Part shown: piece by piece, positions 21,424 through 29,099 of the stretch
Numbering within the stretch: position 1 is the stretch's first letter
Layout: every line of letters begins with the position of its first letter
NCBI GenBank assembly: GCA_933228895.1
Contig: OW121857.1
Coordinates: 7,068,001 to 7,132,000 of the forward strand
Origin: Platycnemis pennipes
Taxonomy: Eukaryota > Arthropoda > Insecta > Odonata > Platycnemididae
DNA length: 64,000 nt
Direction of reading: 5' to 3'
The notes under the pieces: model-generated
The model's database searches: none
What the model was told of the DNA's origin: nothing
The model's input: the letters and a program-made list of their open reading frames with translations, nothing else
Translations under genes and position numbers: made by a program

Positions 21424-21752
21424 TTTCCACCAATGAGTCTACCGATGACACCACTCAATATGGATCCGAGTAGCATTGGTAGGAAGCCTCCTTTTTGCGC
21501 GAGAAGCGTACGTTTTTTTTTAATGCTTGTACCACGCGAAGCCAAGTCTCTCAAGGTATATCGATGCTTGAATAGTTTTCGCTTTAAGCAGTTATTTATC
21601 TTGTGTCTCTGTTTAAGCGTATTCAGACAACATTCAGAGATGGTTTTAATCAACTCTGCATCCGATTCTTTCACAATAGCTGAACGCAACTTTGGTTTGG
21701 CTGATTTTAGCACATGGAGCAAATGATTATTGCTCTCCAATCTTTTCATCAT
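21420..21752 (-). CDS. Small conserved Polinton protein with hydrophobic C terminus (110 aa)
   Basis: 110 aa. The pattern LKSAKPKLRSAIVKESDAEL..TISECCLNTL followed by a basic stretch (KRKLFKHRYTLRDLA, SIKKKRTLLAQ) and the C-terminal KGGFLPMLLGSILSGVIGRLIGG recurs in many animal Polintons and adintoviruses, usually next to the packaging ATPase as here. The glycine-rich hydrophobic tail could be membrane-active or buried in the virion. Its start overlaps the ATPase end by 26 bp and its stop overlaps the next ATG. Confidence 0.85.
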   Translation of the reverse strand: MMKRLESNNHLLHVLKSAKPKLRSAIVKESDAELIKTISECCLNTLKQRHKINNCLKRKLFKHRYTLRDLASRGTSIKKKRTLLAQKGGFLPMLLGSILSGVIGRLIGGK

Positions 21753-22374
21753 GCACGGGCATGTAGATTACAGTGGTCTCGTTTTCGGGGAAGATTTTAG
21801 TACGAAATCTATACCTTTCGTCCGTGTCCTGCCCGAGGTCTAGGACTAAATAACCGAACGGTTCTTGCGTCACCTCTTTATATACCCTTTCCAATTCCTG
21901 CGATTTTTCAGGATAGACCTGTCGAGCCAAGTGTCCAAATTGTAACCGATCTCTAGGATTTTTAAATGTTACTATATACTTGGAATTGAGAGATATATTT
22001 CTCGCTTGAGAGTTCTGATAGAATATATTTTGCGTGATTAAGAAAACGGATATGTTAAAATGATGGCTTCCTCTTGTGAACAATTTGCATATGTCTTTAC
22101 TGTACGCCCCCTCACTCATTAGGTCATCTAGCACATACAGCGTTGCGGTGCCTACGGATTCTTCGAAAGGGGGTATTTCGGTTCGAAATTGAATTGGTGT
22201 ATTCGAACGTATTCTTGGCTCACTTCCTCGACTGCAACACCATACAATTTCGCGTATTGAACTATCGATCATGTGCGGTAAATTCTCCAAGAATTTCACC
22301 ACGAAAGTGGTTTTTCCACACCCCGATGGGCCTGCGCAGATACAAGTGAAAGGATGTTTCCAAACCAATGTCAT
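21727..22374 (-). CDS. DNA-packaging ATPase (A32/FtsK-HerA type)
   Basis: 215 aa from ATG. Walker A is GPSGCGKT (residues about 15-22), Walker B is TLYVLDDLMSE (about 78-88), and a sensor-like ITQNIFY follows near residue 115. This is the standard Polinton/adintovirus/poxvirus A32-like genome-packaging ATPase, which pumps DNA into preformed capsids. It starts 47 bp after the polymerase stop and heads the tightly packed virion-gene cluster. Confidence 0.95.
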   Translation of the reverse strand: MTLVWKHPFTCICAGPSGCGKTTFVVKFLENLPHMIDSSIREIVWCCSRGSEPRIRSNTPIQFRTEIPPFEESVGTATLYVLDDLMSEGAYSKDICKLFTRGSHHFNISVFLITQNIFYQNSQARNISLNSKYIVTFKNPRDRLQFGHLARQVYPEKSQELERVYKEVTQEPFGYLVLDLGQDTDERYRFRTKIFPENETTVIYMPVHDEKIGEQ

Positions 22375-22420
22375 GATTGGTACTGATCCAATTATAGCCT
22401 CTAATGACTATTAATAAGCA

Positions 22421-25400
22421 TCAATCATCCTCATCACCAAACGCCTCTTGGTGTGTTCTCTTCTGTGGAATTCTGTAATGACCCCATGCCAAGGTGTTGA
22501 TACCATCCTCGCAAATATACCGTTTGTCATCGCTTGCGTTTAACGTGACTTTATTCATTTGCACAGTGTATAATTCGTGTTTTCTACTACGAATGATCGT
22601 CATCTTTCTAAATTCAGTGGAATTCTCGTGCAGGCAACGGATATAGTCATCAAATTTTAGACATTTCTCCTTGACCGATTTGGTTACACCCTTTGCTTTC
22701 TTTTTTTCCTTTCCTCCCTCCACCTTGAAAGAATATAGTTTGCTCCTCAGACCTACAAAATGAGTCACGATTTGAGCATCGCACTCATCTTTAAATTTGC
22801 CTATTACCTTCTTGTTTTTCTCGGAGTAGCAAGGGTGATTTTTTGGAAAGTTCGATGTATCAAACGCATCTAGATTTTTTAATACATCCTCATTAATGTC
22901 GTTAGTGGTAATTTGATAAATTAACGAATCTGTATCGCTGTACGCAAGGGAGATGTTCTTACCATATTTCGGTAACATTGTCCGATAGTGAAAGTCGTAC
23001 ATTAAGGTCTTGCTGAGCTCTAACACGCAGAAACCTATGTATATCGGTTTGTTCATTTTGATAGTCGCCTTTCGCATGTGAACGGCCACTAGAGACTCGC
23101 TGAAAATCGTCCTGTCCTTAAATGTTGATTTATTAATTAACTTTTGCAATTTATTTTCACTCGTCACTAATTGCATGCTAATTCTTTTACGCACATTCTC
23201 CATTGTCTTCCCAAATACGGCATTATTCATTAGCTTGTAGAAGTCTTTTTCGAAGTCGTTAGTAGCTAATTGCCTTCGAGTAGTGTTCAGATCGATATAT
23301 GTTTTTAACCAAGGTGATTGGTTAAATTCAATAATTCTATGTATCCTTTTTAATAGTAGCCCGAGAGAAAGAGATTGCTTTAGGTTGACGTAATGAATGA
23401 TGTATTTAGTCCGACCCTCGAGCGTTGTAATTAGCTTTTTATGTTTCCCACCGGGGGGGACTCGGTTTTCTGGACATAGCGGGAAATCGGAATGTTTATC
23501 GTGGAGAGACTGTGGATACTCAAGATCAACCTCTAGAATGTACCCCTTTTCACCCCCATCTGAAATTTCTGTGACCTCAAAATTTGAAATTTCATCATCA
23601 GAGAGCCATTTAAAATTTCCATATGGGAGAGGTCTTGATAGAGCCCACCCATAGAGGTTATTCGCATCAAGATAGGTAATATAGTTAGACTCAGCGTTGG
23701 TATTATGATGCTCCATATGTTTGTTGTTAGCCTCACAATACCTTTTGCAACATTGTGAAATACCACCACGAATGCCCTGTTCGATCATAAGGATCATATC
23801 GTAGTCTGTCAAAAGCTCTAGCTCGATCCCAGTCTGTTTTAGCATGGCATCAAAGGTTAAACCTGGAGCAGTATAATACCACGCAGGGTCTAGCCCGTAT
23901 GCTTCAGAACAAACATCTCGAAAATTTTCGAAAACATCGGTTAAAAGCGTGACGTCACTTTTCAAGTACACATCACTATACTCTCCTAATGTCTCACATT
24001 TGAATGATGTCCAGACGTGTCTAGCGTGAGCGTAATCCTCGTCCGAAATATCCGTGCCTGTGAGCTTATTGTAAAAGTTATCCTTAGCCGGAAGTGAGGT
24101 TTCATCCAATCGCGTTAGTGAATCGGTGTAGTCATAAGGATATACCCCCTTCCGTGTAACTAAGTGTGTATTTTCATTGAATATTTGTTGTGTGTATTTA
24201 AAAGTCTTCAGATTTGAGACCAGGGAGGAGAGAGAAGCGGGCATGAAGCGACAAGTGTCAATAAACCGAATAGTGAAATTATTTTCTATCCACTTGGCGA
24301 AAGAAATATACTTTTCCTCAGAATTTGGAATGACGAATATTCTCCTCTCGTCATAATCCAACTCACGCACGATGAAATGACCATCGTAGGACGAAAGGTT
24401 GTGGATAAAAACTGGTAGAAAATTCGGCATTTTGTACCGGAGATTACAAAGCTGATGTGCAGCACCTCTGAATACCCCGGTCAAGTGATCGTGGTCCCTA
24501 ACTCTATCCATATTCAATTCTTTGCCGCAAATGTGACAAGTATTCACATTTTCAAAATGAGTCTCTTCCTCCGAGGTGAGCGGGTTCATGGGGATGTTCT
24601 CCTTATACAATGCATATACCTTATCCGCTTCCTCTTTCATTCGCTCAATGAACACTCGTGCTGCATTCGGACCTCGGTATAGGTATGGTGCTTGGAACCC
24701 ATCCGGTGTCATTAAAATGTAACAAAAGCTAAATGGTGTATGTTTCTGTATGACATTCGTGTAGGATGTATGTGAAGAGGGTTCGCAAGTGCTCACATTC
24801 TCGAGAAGGCATTCAAAGTCTGTATATATCACATACTGTATTCTGAATGAATAGTTTTCATGTGCGAATTTTAAAATGTTGTCACTCTCATCAGGCATTA
24901 TGATTTTACTCGGTGCCCCGATTCCTCTACATAACTCCCGATGTGCTTCTAGCCTTATTTCATCGTTGTAGTGCGTGAGACAACGTTTGCAAATGAAAAT
25001 CTTACTACAATGACTAGTAATCTGTGAGTGAATCAATTTATTCAAGTTTTTAATCCAACAATAATGCGCCTTTGCTTTCTTTGTGATATAAAGAAGATCG
25101 CGGTGGTCTGATAGTTCAGTGTTCACAATTTTCATCGGGTACACCTCGTTTTTATCCGTGAGACCAAAAACATTTATGGAAATGTTGTTTACCCGCTCAA
25201 ATTTGGGGATATCTTTTAAATCTACGGGGTATGATATGCAGTTCCATACATATCCCGTACAAAATTCCTGAGTATAATACTTGGAAACTCTTTGAGGATC
25301 TCTACATATATTCTTCGCCCATATAGCGTACCTGAAGCAGTACTGATCTTTATTTTTTACATTAATTATAGCTTCGGTTCGTTTTATGTTAGTCGGTAGC

Positions 25401-26092
25401 GCGATGTACGTTGATCCTAGGAAAGGTGTATATTTATTTATACGCAGTTCCAATCCAATCACATCAGCCAATCTCCATCCAGACCCCTTTGCCTGAAATT
25501 CAGACTTCTCCTTCAACAATTTTGAAAAATCCTCTTTCAATACTTCCACGATATTATCCTCAGATAAGAGTCGTCTATTGCTCGTCTTGAAAGATGCATC
25601 CAATTCCTCTCCCTCCCCTTTATGAAATTTACATATTAAAATTAGGTTAAATTTAATCGAATTTTTAACGATCACCTGCTGTAATAATTTTTCAACTACC
25701 CGTTCTTTGATGCTATCGAGGAAAGAAATTACATCACCCCCTTTATCCCCCTCTGGAGTGATCCAGAACGTTTGAAGTCTGGATCGGATTGCTGATTCTA
25801 CCTCCCGAAAACCTTTACCAAGTTGATTAACGATGTTGAGTCTGTGTGTGTTTGTGTTTTCGTGAGGCATGGCCTCATCTACATTATAATAAACTTCACA
25901 GTAAGGGCAGAATCGTCTACCCTTAGCTGTGTCTAGAGCATCTTTCATGCGCGTATATGTTTCCACGTCATTAATCACATCATCCTCGAAAACAATTCGC
26001 ATGTATATGTTGCTTAACGCTTCCTCTAATGCTGTTGTTGTGTTGAATTGGTTGTTTTTGAATTGAGTAAGTAATTCCGAAACGGTGGCCAT
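22421..26092 (-). CDS. polB: Protein-primed family B DNA polymerase with embedded endonuclease-like domain
   Basis: I use the ATG at 26092 (MATVSELLTQF), giving 1,223 aa; the longer frame begins with TTG at 26149 and runs through what looks like an intron. In order: a CPYC...H...H zinc finger near residue 60; the conserved N-terminal domain (LELRINKYTPFLGSTYIALP); a second C..C...H...C knuckle; Exo I YTDFECLLE (about 421); an HNH/endonuclease VII-like block (CHICGKEL..VRDHDHLTGVFRG..C, about 517-551); Exo II SSYDGHF (about 562); Exo III YLKSDVTLL (about 702); motif A YLDANNLYG (about 805); motif B KLMNNAVFGKTMEN (about 951); motif C YSDTDSL (about 1048). All catalytic acids are present. It should replicate the element from protein-primed ends. 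Confidence 0.97.
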   Translation of the reverse strand: MATVSELLTQFKNNQFNTTTALEEALSNIYMRIVFEDDVINDVETYTRMKDALDTAKGRRFCPYCEVYYNVDEAMPHENTNTHRLNIVNQLGKGFREVESAIRSRLQTFWITPEGDKGGDVISFLDSIKERVVEKLLQQVIVKNSIKFNLILICKFHKGEGEELDASFKTSNRRLLSEDNIVEVLKEDFSKLLKEKSEFQAKGSGWRLADVIGLELRINKYTPFLGSTYIALPTNIKRTEAIINVKNKDQYCFRYAIWAKNICRDPQRVSKYYTQEFCTGYVWNCISYPVDLKDIPKFERVNNISINVFGLTDKNEVYPMKIVNTELSDHRDLLYITKKAKAHYCWIKNLNKLIHSQITSHCSKIFICKRCLTHYNDEIRLEAHRELCRGIGAPSKIIMPDESDNILKFAHENYSFRIQYVIYTDFECLLENVSTCEPSSHTSYTNVIQKHTPFSFCYILMTPDGFQAPYLYRGPNAARVFIERMKEEADKVYALYKENIPMNPLTSEEETHFENVNTCHICGKELNMDRVRDHDHLTGVFRGAAHQLCNLRYKMPNFLPVFIHNLSSYDGHFIVRELDYDERRIFVIPNSEEKYISFAKWIENNFTIRFIDTCRFMPASLSSLVSNLKTFKYTQQIFNENTHLVTRKGVYPYDYTDSLTRLDETSLPAKDNFYNKLTGTDISDEDYAHARHVWTSFKCETLGEYSDVYLKSDVTLLTDVFENFRDVCSEAYGLDPAWYYTAPGLTFDAMLKQTGIELELLTDYDMILMIEQGIRGGISQCCKRYCEANNKHMEHHNTNAESNYITYLDANNLYGWALSRPLPYGNFKWLSDDEISNFEVTEISDGGEKGYILEVDLEYPQSLHDKHSDFPLCPENRVPPGGKHKKLITTLEGRTKYIIHYVNLKQSLSLGLLLKRIHRIIEFNQSPWLKTYIDLNTTRRQLATNDFEKDFYKLMNNAVFGKTMENVRKRISMQLVTSENKLQKLINKSTFKDRTIFSESLVAVHMRKATIKMNKPIYIGFCVLELSKTLMYDFHYRTMLPKYGKNISLAYSDTDSLIYQITTNDINEDVLKNLDAFDTSNFPKNHPCYSEKNKKVIGKFKDECDAQIVTHFVGLRSKLYSFKVEGGKEKKKAKGVTKSVKEKCLKFDDYIRCLHENSTEFRKMTIIRSRKHELYTVQMNKVTLNASDDKRYICEDGINTLAWGHYRIPQKRTHQEAFGDEDD

Positions 26093-26106
26093 TGTTGAGT
26101 GGGGAA

Positions 26107-26188
26107 CTGTAACAGATAATATTATTTTTAGAGGGAGGGCCACAAACAACCATGTAAAATAGCAGATACTTTAGGAGGGTTATCTCAC
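26107..26188 (-). other. Probable 82-bp 5'UTR intron of the polymerase gene
   Basis: On the minus strand CAG|GTGAGA at 26190-26183 is a strong donor and TCTGTTACAG at 26116-26107 is a strong acceptor. The acceptor is 15 bp before the ATG at 26092. The upstream exon has no ATG in frame with the polymerase, so the intron would be untranslated. Confidence 0.6.
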
Positions 26189-26300
26189 CTGTAAAGCTGC
26201 AAAGATGTCGGAGACTGCTGCGGTGTTTCTTTTCCCCAAGTCTGCTCCTCAGCGAGAAGTTCACTCTTCAACTCTCGAGGAATGTTTGAGGCTCCTCCGT

Positions 26301-26536
26301 CGAGACTCTCCTTTTATGGTGGAGTTTGGGGCATGGAAAAAGCCAGCTCGTGCCAGTTTCACCAGCAATCAACTCTATAGAGAAACGAGGGTGGGAGACT
26401 GGTCAGCGACCGGTAAGGAAGTCTCTAGGGGTGTGGTCCACCGAGACTCTCCTTTTATGTCGGAGTTTGGGGCATGGAAAAAACCGGCTCGTGCCAGTTT
26501 GGCCAACAATCAACTGTATAGAGAAACGGAGGTGGG
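26301..26536. promoter_or_regulatory. Two tandem copies of a ~95-bp unit carrying a minus-strand TATA-like box
   Basis: Units at about 26301-26395 and 26442-26536 are near identical (141-bp offset). Each holds CCTTTTATG, which on the minus strand is CATAAAAGG, a TATA-box variant placed correctly upstream of the polymerase leader exon. The unit also contains CTATAGAG/GTATAGAG. The arrangement looks like a duplicated core promoter in the divergent region between the polymerase and the 265-aa gene. Confidence 0.55.
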
Positions 26537-26646
26537 TTGACGAACTCTTGAATGATGTCACCGGTAAAAAAGTCTGCGGGTGTGGTGAAAAGGTTGAGGG
26601 AAAAAAACAAGTCGTCTTTCCCTTTAAAGGTTTTAGCAGGAGGGGG

Positions 26647-26654
26647 TATATATA
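26647..26654 (+). promoter_or_regulatory. TATA box of the 265-aa gene
   Basis: TATATATA is 57 bp before the ATG at 26704, which allows a start site about 30 bp downstream and supports that ATG as the true start. Confidence 0.6.
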
Positions 26655-26703
26655 CACCTCACCAAATGTGTTATGTTCATCCTTTCTCAAGGAAGCATTT
26701 ACA

Positions 26704-27501
26704 ATGTCAATCATTCTGAATCGCAGGCAATTTAGCGAAATACGGGGTCAGGAGGATAGATATACTCAGCAGTCAATTACTGGCTTTCCCACTCTCTATA
26801 GCCTCTGTTTAAACATCGTTGCATCATGTTTATTTCGAAAAACTGATGTCTACACATTACCTATACCTACCACTATCAGCACAAGTATTGTTCACTTCAT
26901 TGAGAAATCGAGAAGTATACTATGGATGACGTTTTTGAAATCTTTGACTAGCGAGCAAAGTAGAAAGTGGAGGCTGGTGGTTCGTTCCATTATTGCCAAC
27001 AATTTCGGTGTGCGATTTCCACCAATAGCATATCAGCTGTTTCTAGATGAAGCTCTCTATTTTGCCCGCGATCTGGAAAACTGTATAGGTCATTTCCATG
27101 TTAAAATATATAGGTTTACCTTCGATCACAGCGATTCTCTGTTTTTCTGCGATAAGTGCGCATTTAATATTCGGCCATATAAATCGTGGGATGTTTATTT
27201 AGAACATCGTAACTGTAAATTATATCTTGATAATTTGCTTGAGGTAATAGGAAATAAAAAGTTTTGGTGTTCTAACTGTATTTGCACCCCACTTTTTGAG
27301 ATGGATAACAACCTCCCAGCCCACCCTTTATCTTCATTTCAAAACGCGAGACGTCCTAACTATAGAACAGTAAATATTACTTATACCTCTTTTTCGCACG
27401 CCTTTAATACACACCGAAGAAAAAACTTACAACCTAGGGAGCTTCGCAAACGTGTGTTAGCACAAGTGCTTGATAGCATACGTTTCCAGTACACGGACTG
27501 A
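26704..27501 (+). CDS. Unrecognised 265-aa protein with CxxC/H/C zinc-ribbon-like cluster
   Basis: I do not recognise this protein. The frame is open from 26326, but that codon is TTG and lies in promoter repeats; the first ATG after the TATATATA box is at 26704 (MSIILNRRQF). The product has a helical, hydrophobic middle (residues about 40-130) and a cysteine cluster near 150-190: FFCDKC, HRNC, FWCSNCIC. This C2HC-CxxC arrangement suggests one or two zinc sites. The C terminus is basic (HRRKNLQPRELRKRVLAQVL). It is the first plus-strand gene right of the polymerase. A DNA-binding or ubiquitin-ligase-like regulator is possible, but there is no decisive motif. Confidence 0.75.
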   Translation: MSIILNRRQFSEIRGQEDRYTQQSITGFPTLYSLCLNIVASCLFRKTDVYTLPIPTTISTSIVHFIEKSRSILWMTFLKSLTSEQSRKWRLVVRSIIANNFGVRFPPIAYQLFLDEALYFARDLENCIGHFHVKIYRFTFDHSDSLFFCDKCAFNIRPYKSWDVYLEHRNCKLYLDNLLEVIGNKKFWCSNCICTPLFEMDNNLPAHPLSSFQNARRPNYRTVNITYTSFSHAFNTHRRKNLQPRELRKRVLAQVLDSIRFQYTD

Positions 27502-27603
27502 TTCTCGGCATTAGCTCTGGAGGATTATTTTCTTCCTCCCTCCCCTCCTTTTCTCTCATGAGGTGAGCTTTCACTTTGCTGTGGAGGTATGACTCGCTGC
27601 GGG

Positions 27604-27611
27604 TATATAAA
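27604..27611 (+). promoter_or_regulatory. TATA box of the dUTPase/small-protein unit
   Basis: TATATAAA sits in a G-rich setting (GGGTATATAAAGGGGG) about 100 bp after the stop of the 265-aa gene. The predicted start site is about 27635, at the beginning of the repeat-rich leader. Confidence 0.7.
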
Positions 27612-27634
27612 GGGGGTTTCTCGCTAAGGTGGTT

Positions 27635-28000
27635 ACTCACTTCAGCGACTCCTGCACCACAGTCAATTTCGACTCCTGCACCACATCATCACCTCCGACT
27701 CCTGCACCATCGACGCTGATTCCTGCACCATCGACTTCTACACTGATTCCTGCACCATCGACTTCTGCACTGATTCCTGCACCATCGACTTCTGCACTGA
27801 TTCCTGCACCATCGACTTCTGCACTGATTCCTGCACCATCGACTTCGGCAACCTGCACTGATTCCTGCACCATCTACATCACCATCAACTTCGATTCCTG
27901 CACCATCCACCCCGTGATTTATCTAAGTCTCCGACTCCTGCACTGATTCCTACACCATCGACTCCAGTATCTTCTTCTTAGACACCAGCCTACCTTTTAC
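27635..28000 (+). other. Repeat-rich leader exon (probably untranslated)
   Basis: About 365 bp between the TATA box and the GTAAGT donor at 28001. It contains about 12 copies of a (C/T)TCCTGCACCA motif, five of them in a strict 27-bp tandem. The 27-bp part reads as a 9-residue repeat (LIPAPSTSA) in an open frame, but that frame begins at GTG, lacks an ATG, and stops at 27946 while the motif continues. A leader RNA is therefore more likely than a protein. The exon start is predicted only from the TATA position. Confidence 0.5.
27721..27856 (+). repeat. 27-bp minisatellite in the leader
   Basis: Consecutive units of CTGATTCCTGCACCATCGAC plus TTCTGCA, about five copies, the outer ones diverged. 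Looser copies of the TCCTGCACC core extend to 27650 and 27960. Confidence 0.85.
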
Positions 28001-28111
28001 GTAAGTATCAAGTCGTTCTAAAAATCCATCCATTTTCCACCTTTTTTTATGACTATCGTTAACGATTATGACTCCTCTCTCTTTCTCATTTTATGAAACT
28101 GCTTACTGCAG
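28001..28111 (+). other. Probable 111-bp intron upstream of the dUTPase start
   Basis: The donor AC|GTAAGTAT is near perfect. The acceptor TTACTGCAG at 28103-28111 follows a pyrimidine-rich stretch (CTCCTCTCTCTTTCTC), and the ATG of dUTPase begins two bases later at 28113. Confidence 0.6.
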
Positions 28112-28112
28112 A

Positions 28113-28595
28113 ATGATTGTTCCAATGAAGAAGTTGCACCCTTCCGCTATCGTACCCGTGAGATGTTATGATCATTCAGCCGGGTACGATATGCATGCTC
28201 TCCAACGGGATATGGTACCTAAGCGAGGACGTCGTCTCGTAAGAACCGGGATTTCTATGGAAATCCCAAATGGTTATTACGGGAGGCTTGCTTCTCGTTC
28301 AGGCCATTCCCTCAAGTTTGGAATCGAGACGGGCGCGGGCGTAATCGATAGCGATTTTACAGGGGAAATTAGAGTTCTCCTTTATAATCATAGCGATTAT
28401 GATTTCCCTGTGATGAAGGGGGATAGGATATGCCACATAATTTTTGAGCAGATCGCTATAGATGTCAAATTTTTAGTGACTGACGCGGTTGGTCCCGTTA
28501 CTGACCGTGGTCTAAAAGGGTTTGGTAGTTCCAATCCCCCTTCGGCCCCTCTCGTAAATTGGTATGAGATGGAACAATCATTTGGACCTGGTTAG
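28113..28595 (+). CDS. dut: Trimeric-type dUTPase (dUTP pyrophosphatase)
   Basis: 160 aa from the ATG at 28113, just after a strong splice acceptor (an upstream in-frame ATG at 28068 would lie in the intron). All five dUTPase motifs are present in order: I SAGYDMHA (22-29), II GRLASRSG (57-64), III GAGVIDSDFTGEI (74-86, with the catalytic-type Asp79 and Phe82 in place of the usual Tyr), IV GDRICHIIF (103-111), V RGLKGFGSS (132-140). The enzyme hydrolyses dUTP to dUMP and pyrophosphate, keeping uracil out of newly made DNA. In a self-replicating element this would allow replication in cells with low dUTPase. dUTPase is not a core Polinton gene, so capture from a host or a virus is likely. Confidence 0.95.
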   Translation: MIVPMKKLHPSAIVPVRCYDHSAGYDMHALQRDMVPKRGRRLVRTGISMEIPNGYYGRLASRSGHSLKFGIETGAGVIDSDFTGEIRVLLYNHSDYDFPVMKGDRICHIIFEQIAIDVKFLVTDAVGPVTDRGLKGFGSSNPPSAPLVNWYEMEQSFGPG

Positions 28596-28660
28596 TACAC
28601 TGCTTTTTCCCCCATACATCTAATTCATCTTACTTATGTGAGTATTTATTAAGTTCTTTT

Positions 28661-28671
28661 TTCTCTTTTAG
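28661..28671 (+). other. Splice acceptor directly before the 119-aa gene
   Basis: TTCTCTTTTAG, preceded by more T residues, ends at 28671 and the ATG follows one base later. The matching donor may be GTAAGT at 28001, which would skip the dUTPase. GTGAGT at 28638 is too close to be a practical partner. Confidence 0.5.
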
Positions 28672-28672
28672 G

Positions 28673-29032
28673 ATGACTTCAGCAACGAAGAACATTGGAG
28701 ACACCCCCATCAACACCCCCTCTACCTCCTCCGTTACCCCCTCCACCTCCTCCCCCTCCGTTCGCGAGAAGTTGATGCGAATGCAGAGGGAGTCCTCCTT
28801 TTTGAAAAAGGAGGACTTGGAGGAGGGTGTAAAATATAGGGTCGAAAAAATGGAGCTGACCACCACTAGGTACGGGGAGGTTATTGTCGCCTCCATAAAA
28901 TTTGGGGGGGAAATAAGAAATATCTATCTCCCCCGAGTGTTTAAACTCTCTGTGGGGGAGATAGAAGAATATAATGGGGGGAATTCGAAATGTACATTAA
29001 TAAAAATAAAAAACTATCTGGAGTTAATGTAA
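28673..29032 (+). CDS. Small 119-aa protein, possible OB-fold-like single-strand DNA-binding protein
   Basis: 119 aa from ATG. The first third is a Ser/Thr/Pro-rich linker (TPINTPSTSSVTPSTSS), then a helix (VREKLMRMQRESSFL), then a compact beta-rich part: EEGVKYRVEKMELTTTRYGEVIVASIKF, NIYLPRVFKL and CTLIKIKNYLEL. The 'G..Y.V.....T.YG..I......LP..F' plan recalls small OB-fold-like proteins found with insect Mavericks; a role in binding single-stranded DNA is inference. An AATAAA signal lies at 28999-29004, inside the final codons. The gene may share its leader and promoter with the dUTPase. Confidence 0.75.
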   Translation: MTSATKNIGDTPINTPSTSSVTPSTSSPSVREKLMRMQRESSFLKKEDLEEGVKYRVEKMELTTTRYGEVIVASIKFGGEIRNIYLPRVFKLSVGEIEEYNGGNSKCTLIKIKNYLELM

Positions 29033-29099
29033 ATATCTGTTTTTCTTTTCTATACCTACCCCATCCTCTAAGTAAGAACGTTTACATTAGATTTCTGCT

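Noticed and set aside
26093..26149. 19-residue N-terminal extension of the polymerase (MFVALPLKIIL...)
   Set aside because: The first codon is TTG and most of the segment lies in a probable intron.
26326..26703. N-terminal extension of the 265-aa protein
   Set aside because: It starts with TTG and covers the duplicated promoter units and the TATATATA box, so it is not expected to be translated.
27629..27946. Repeat protein with LIPAPSTSA units
   Set aside because: No ATG start, the frame ends while the DNA motif continues, and a strong splice donor follows. A leader exon explains it better.
28638..28671. GTGAGT...TTTTAG as a complete intron before the 119-aa gene
   Set aside because: Only 34 bp, too short for animal splicing; the acceptor more likely pairs with an upstream donor.
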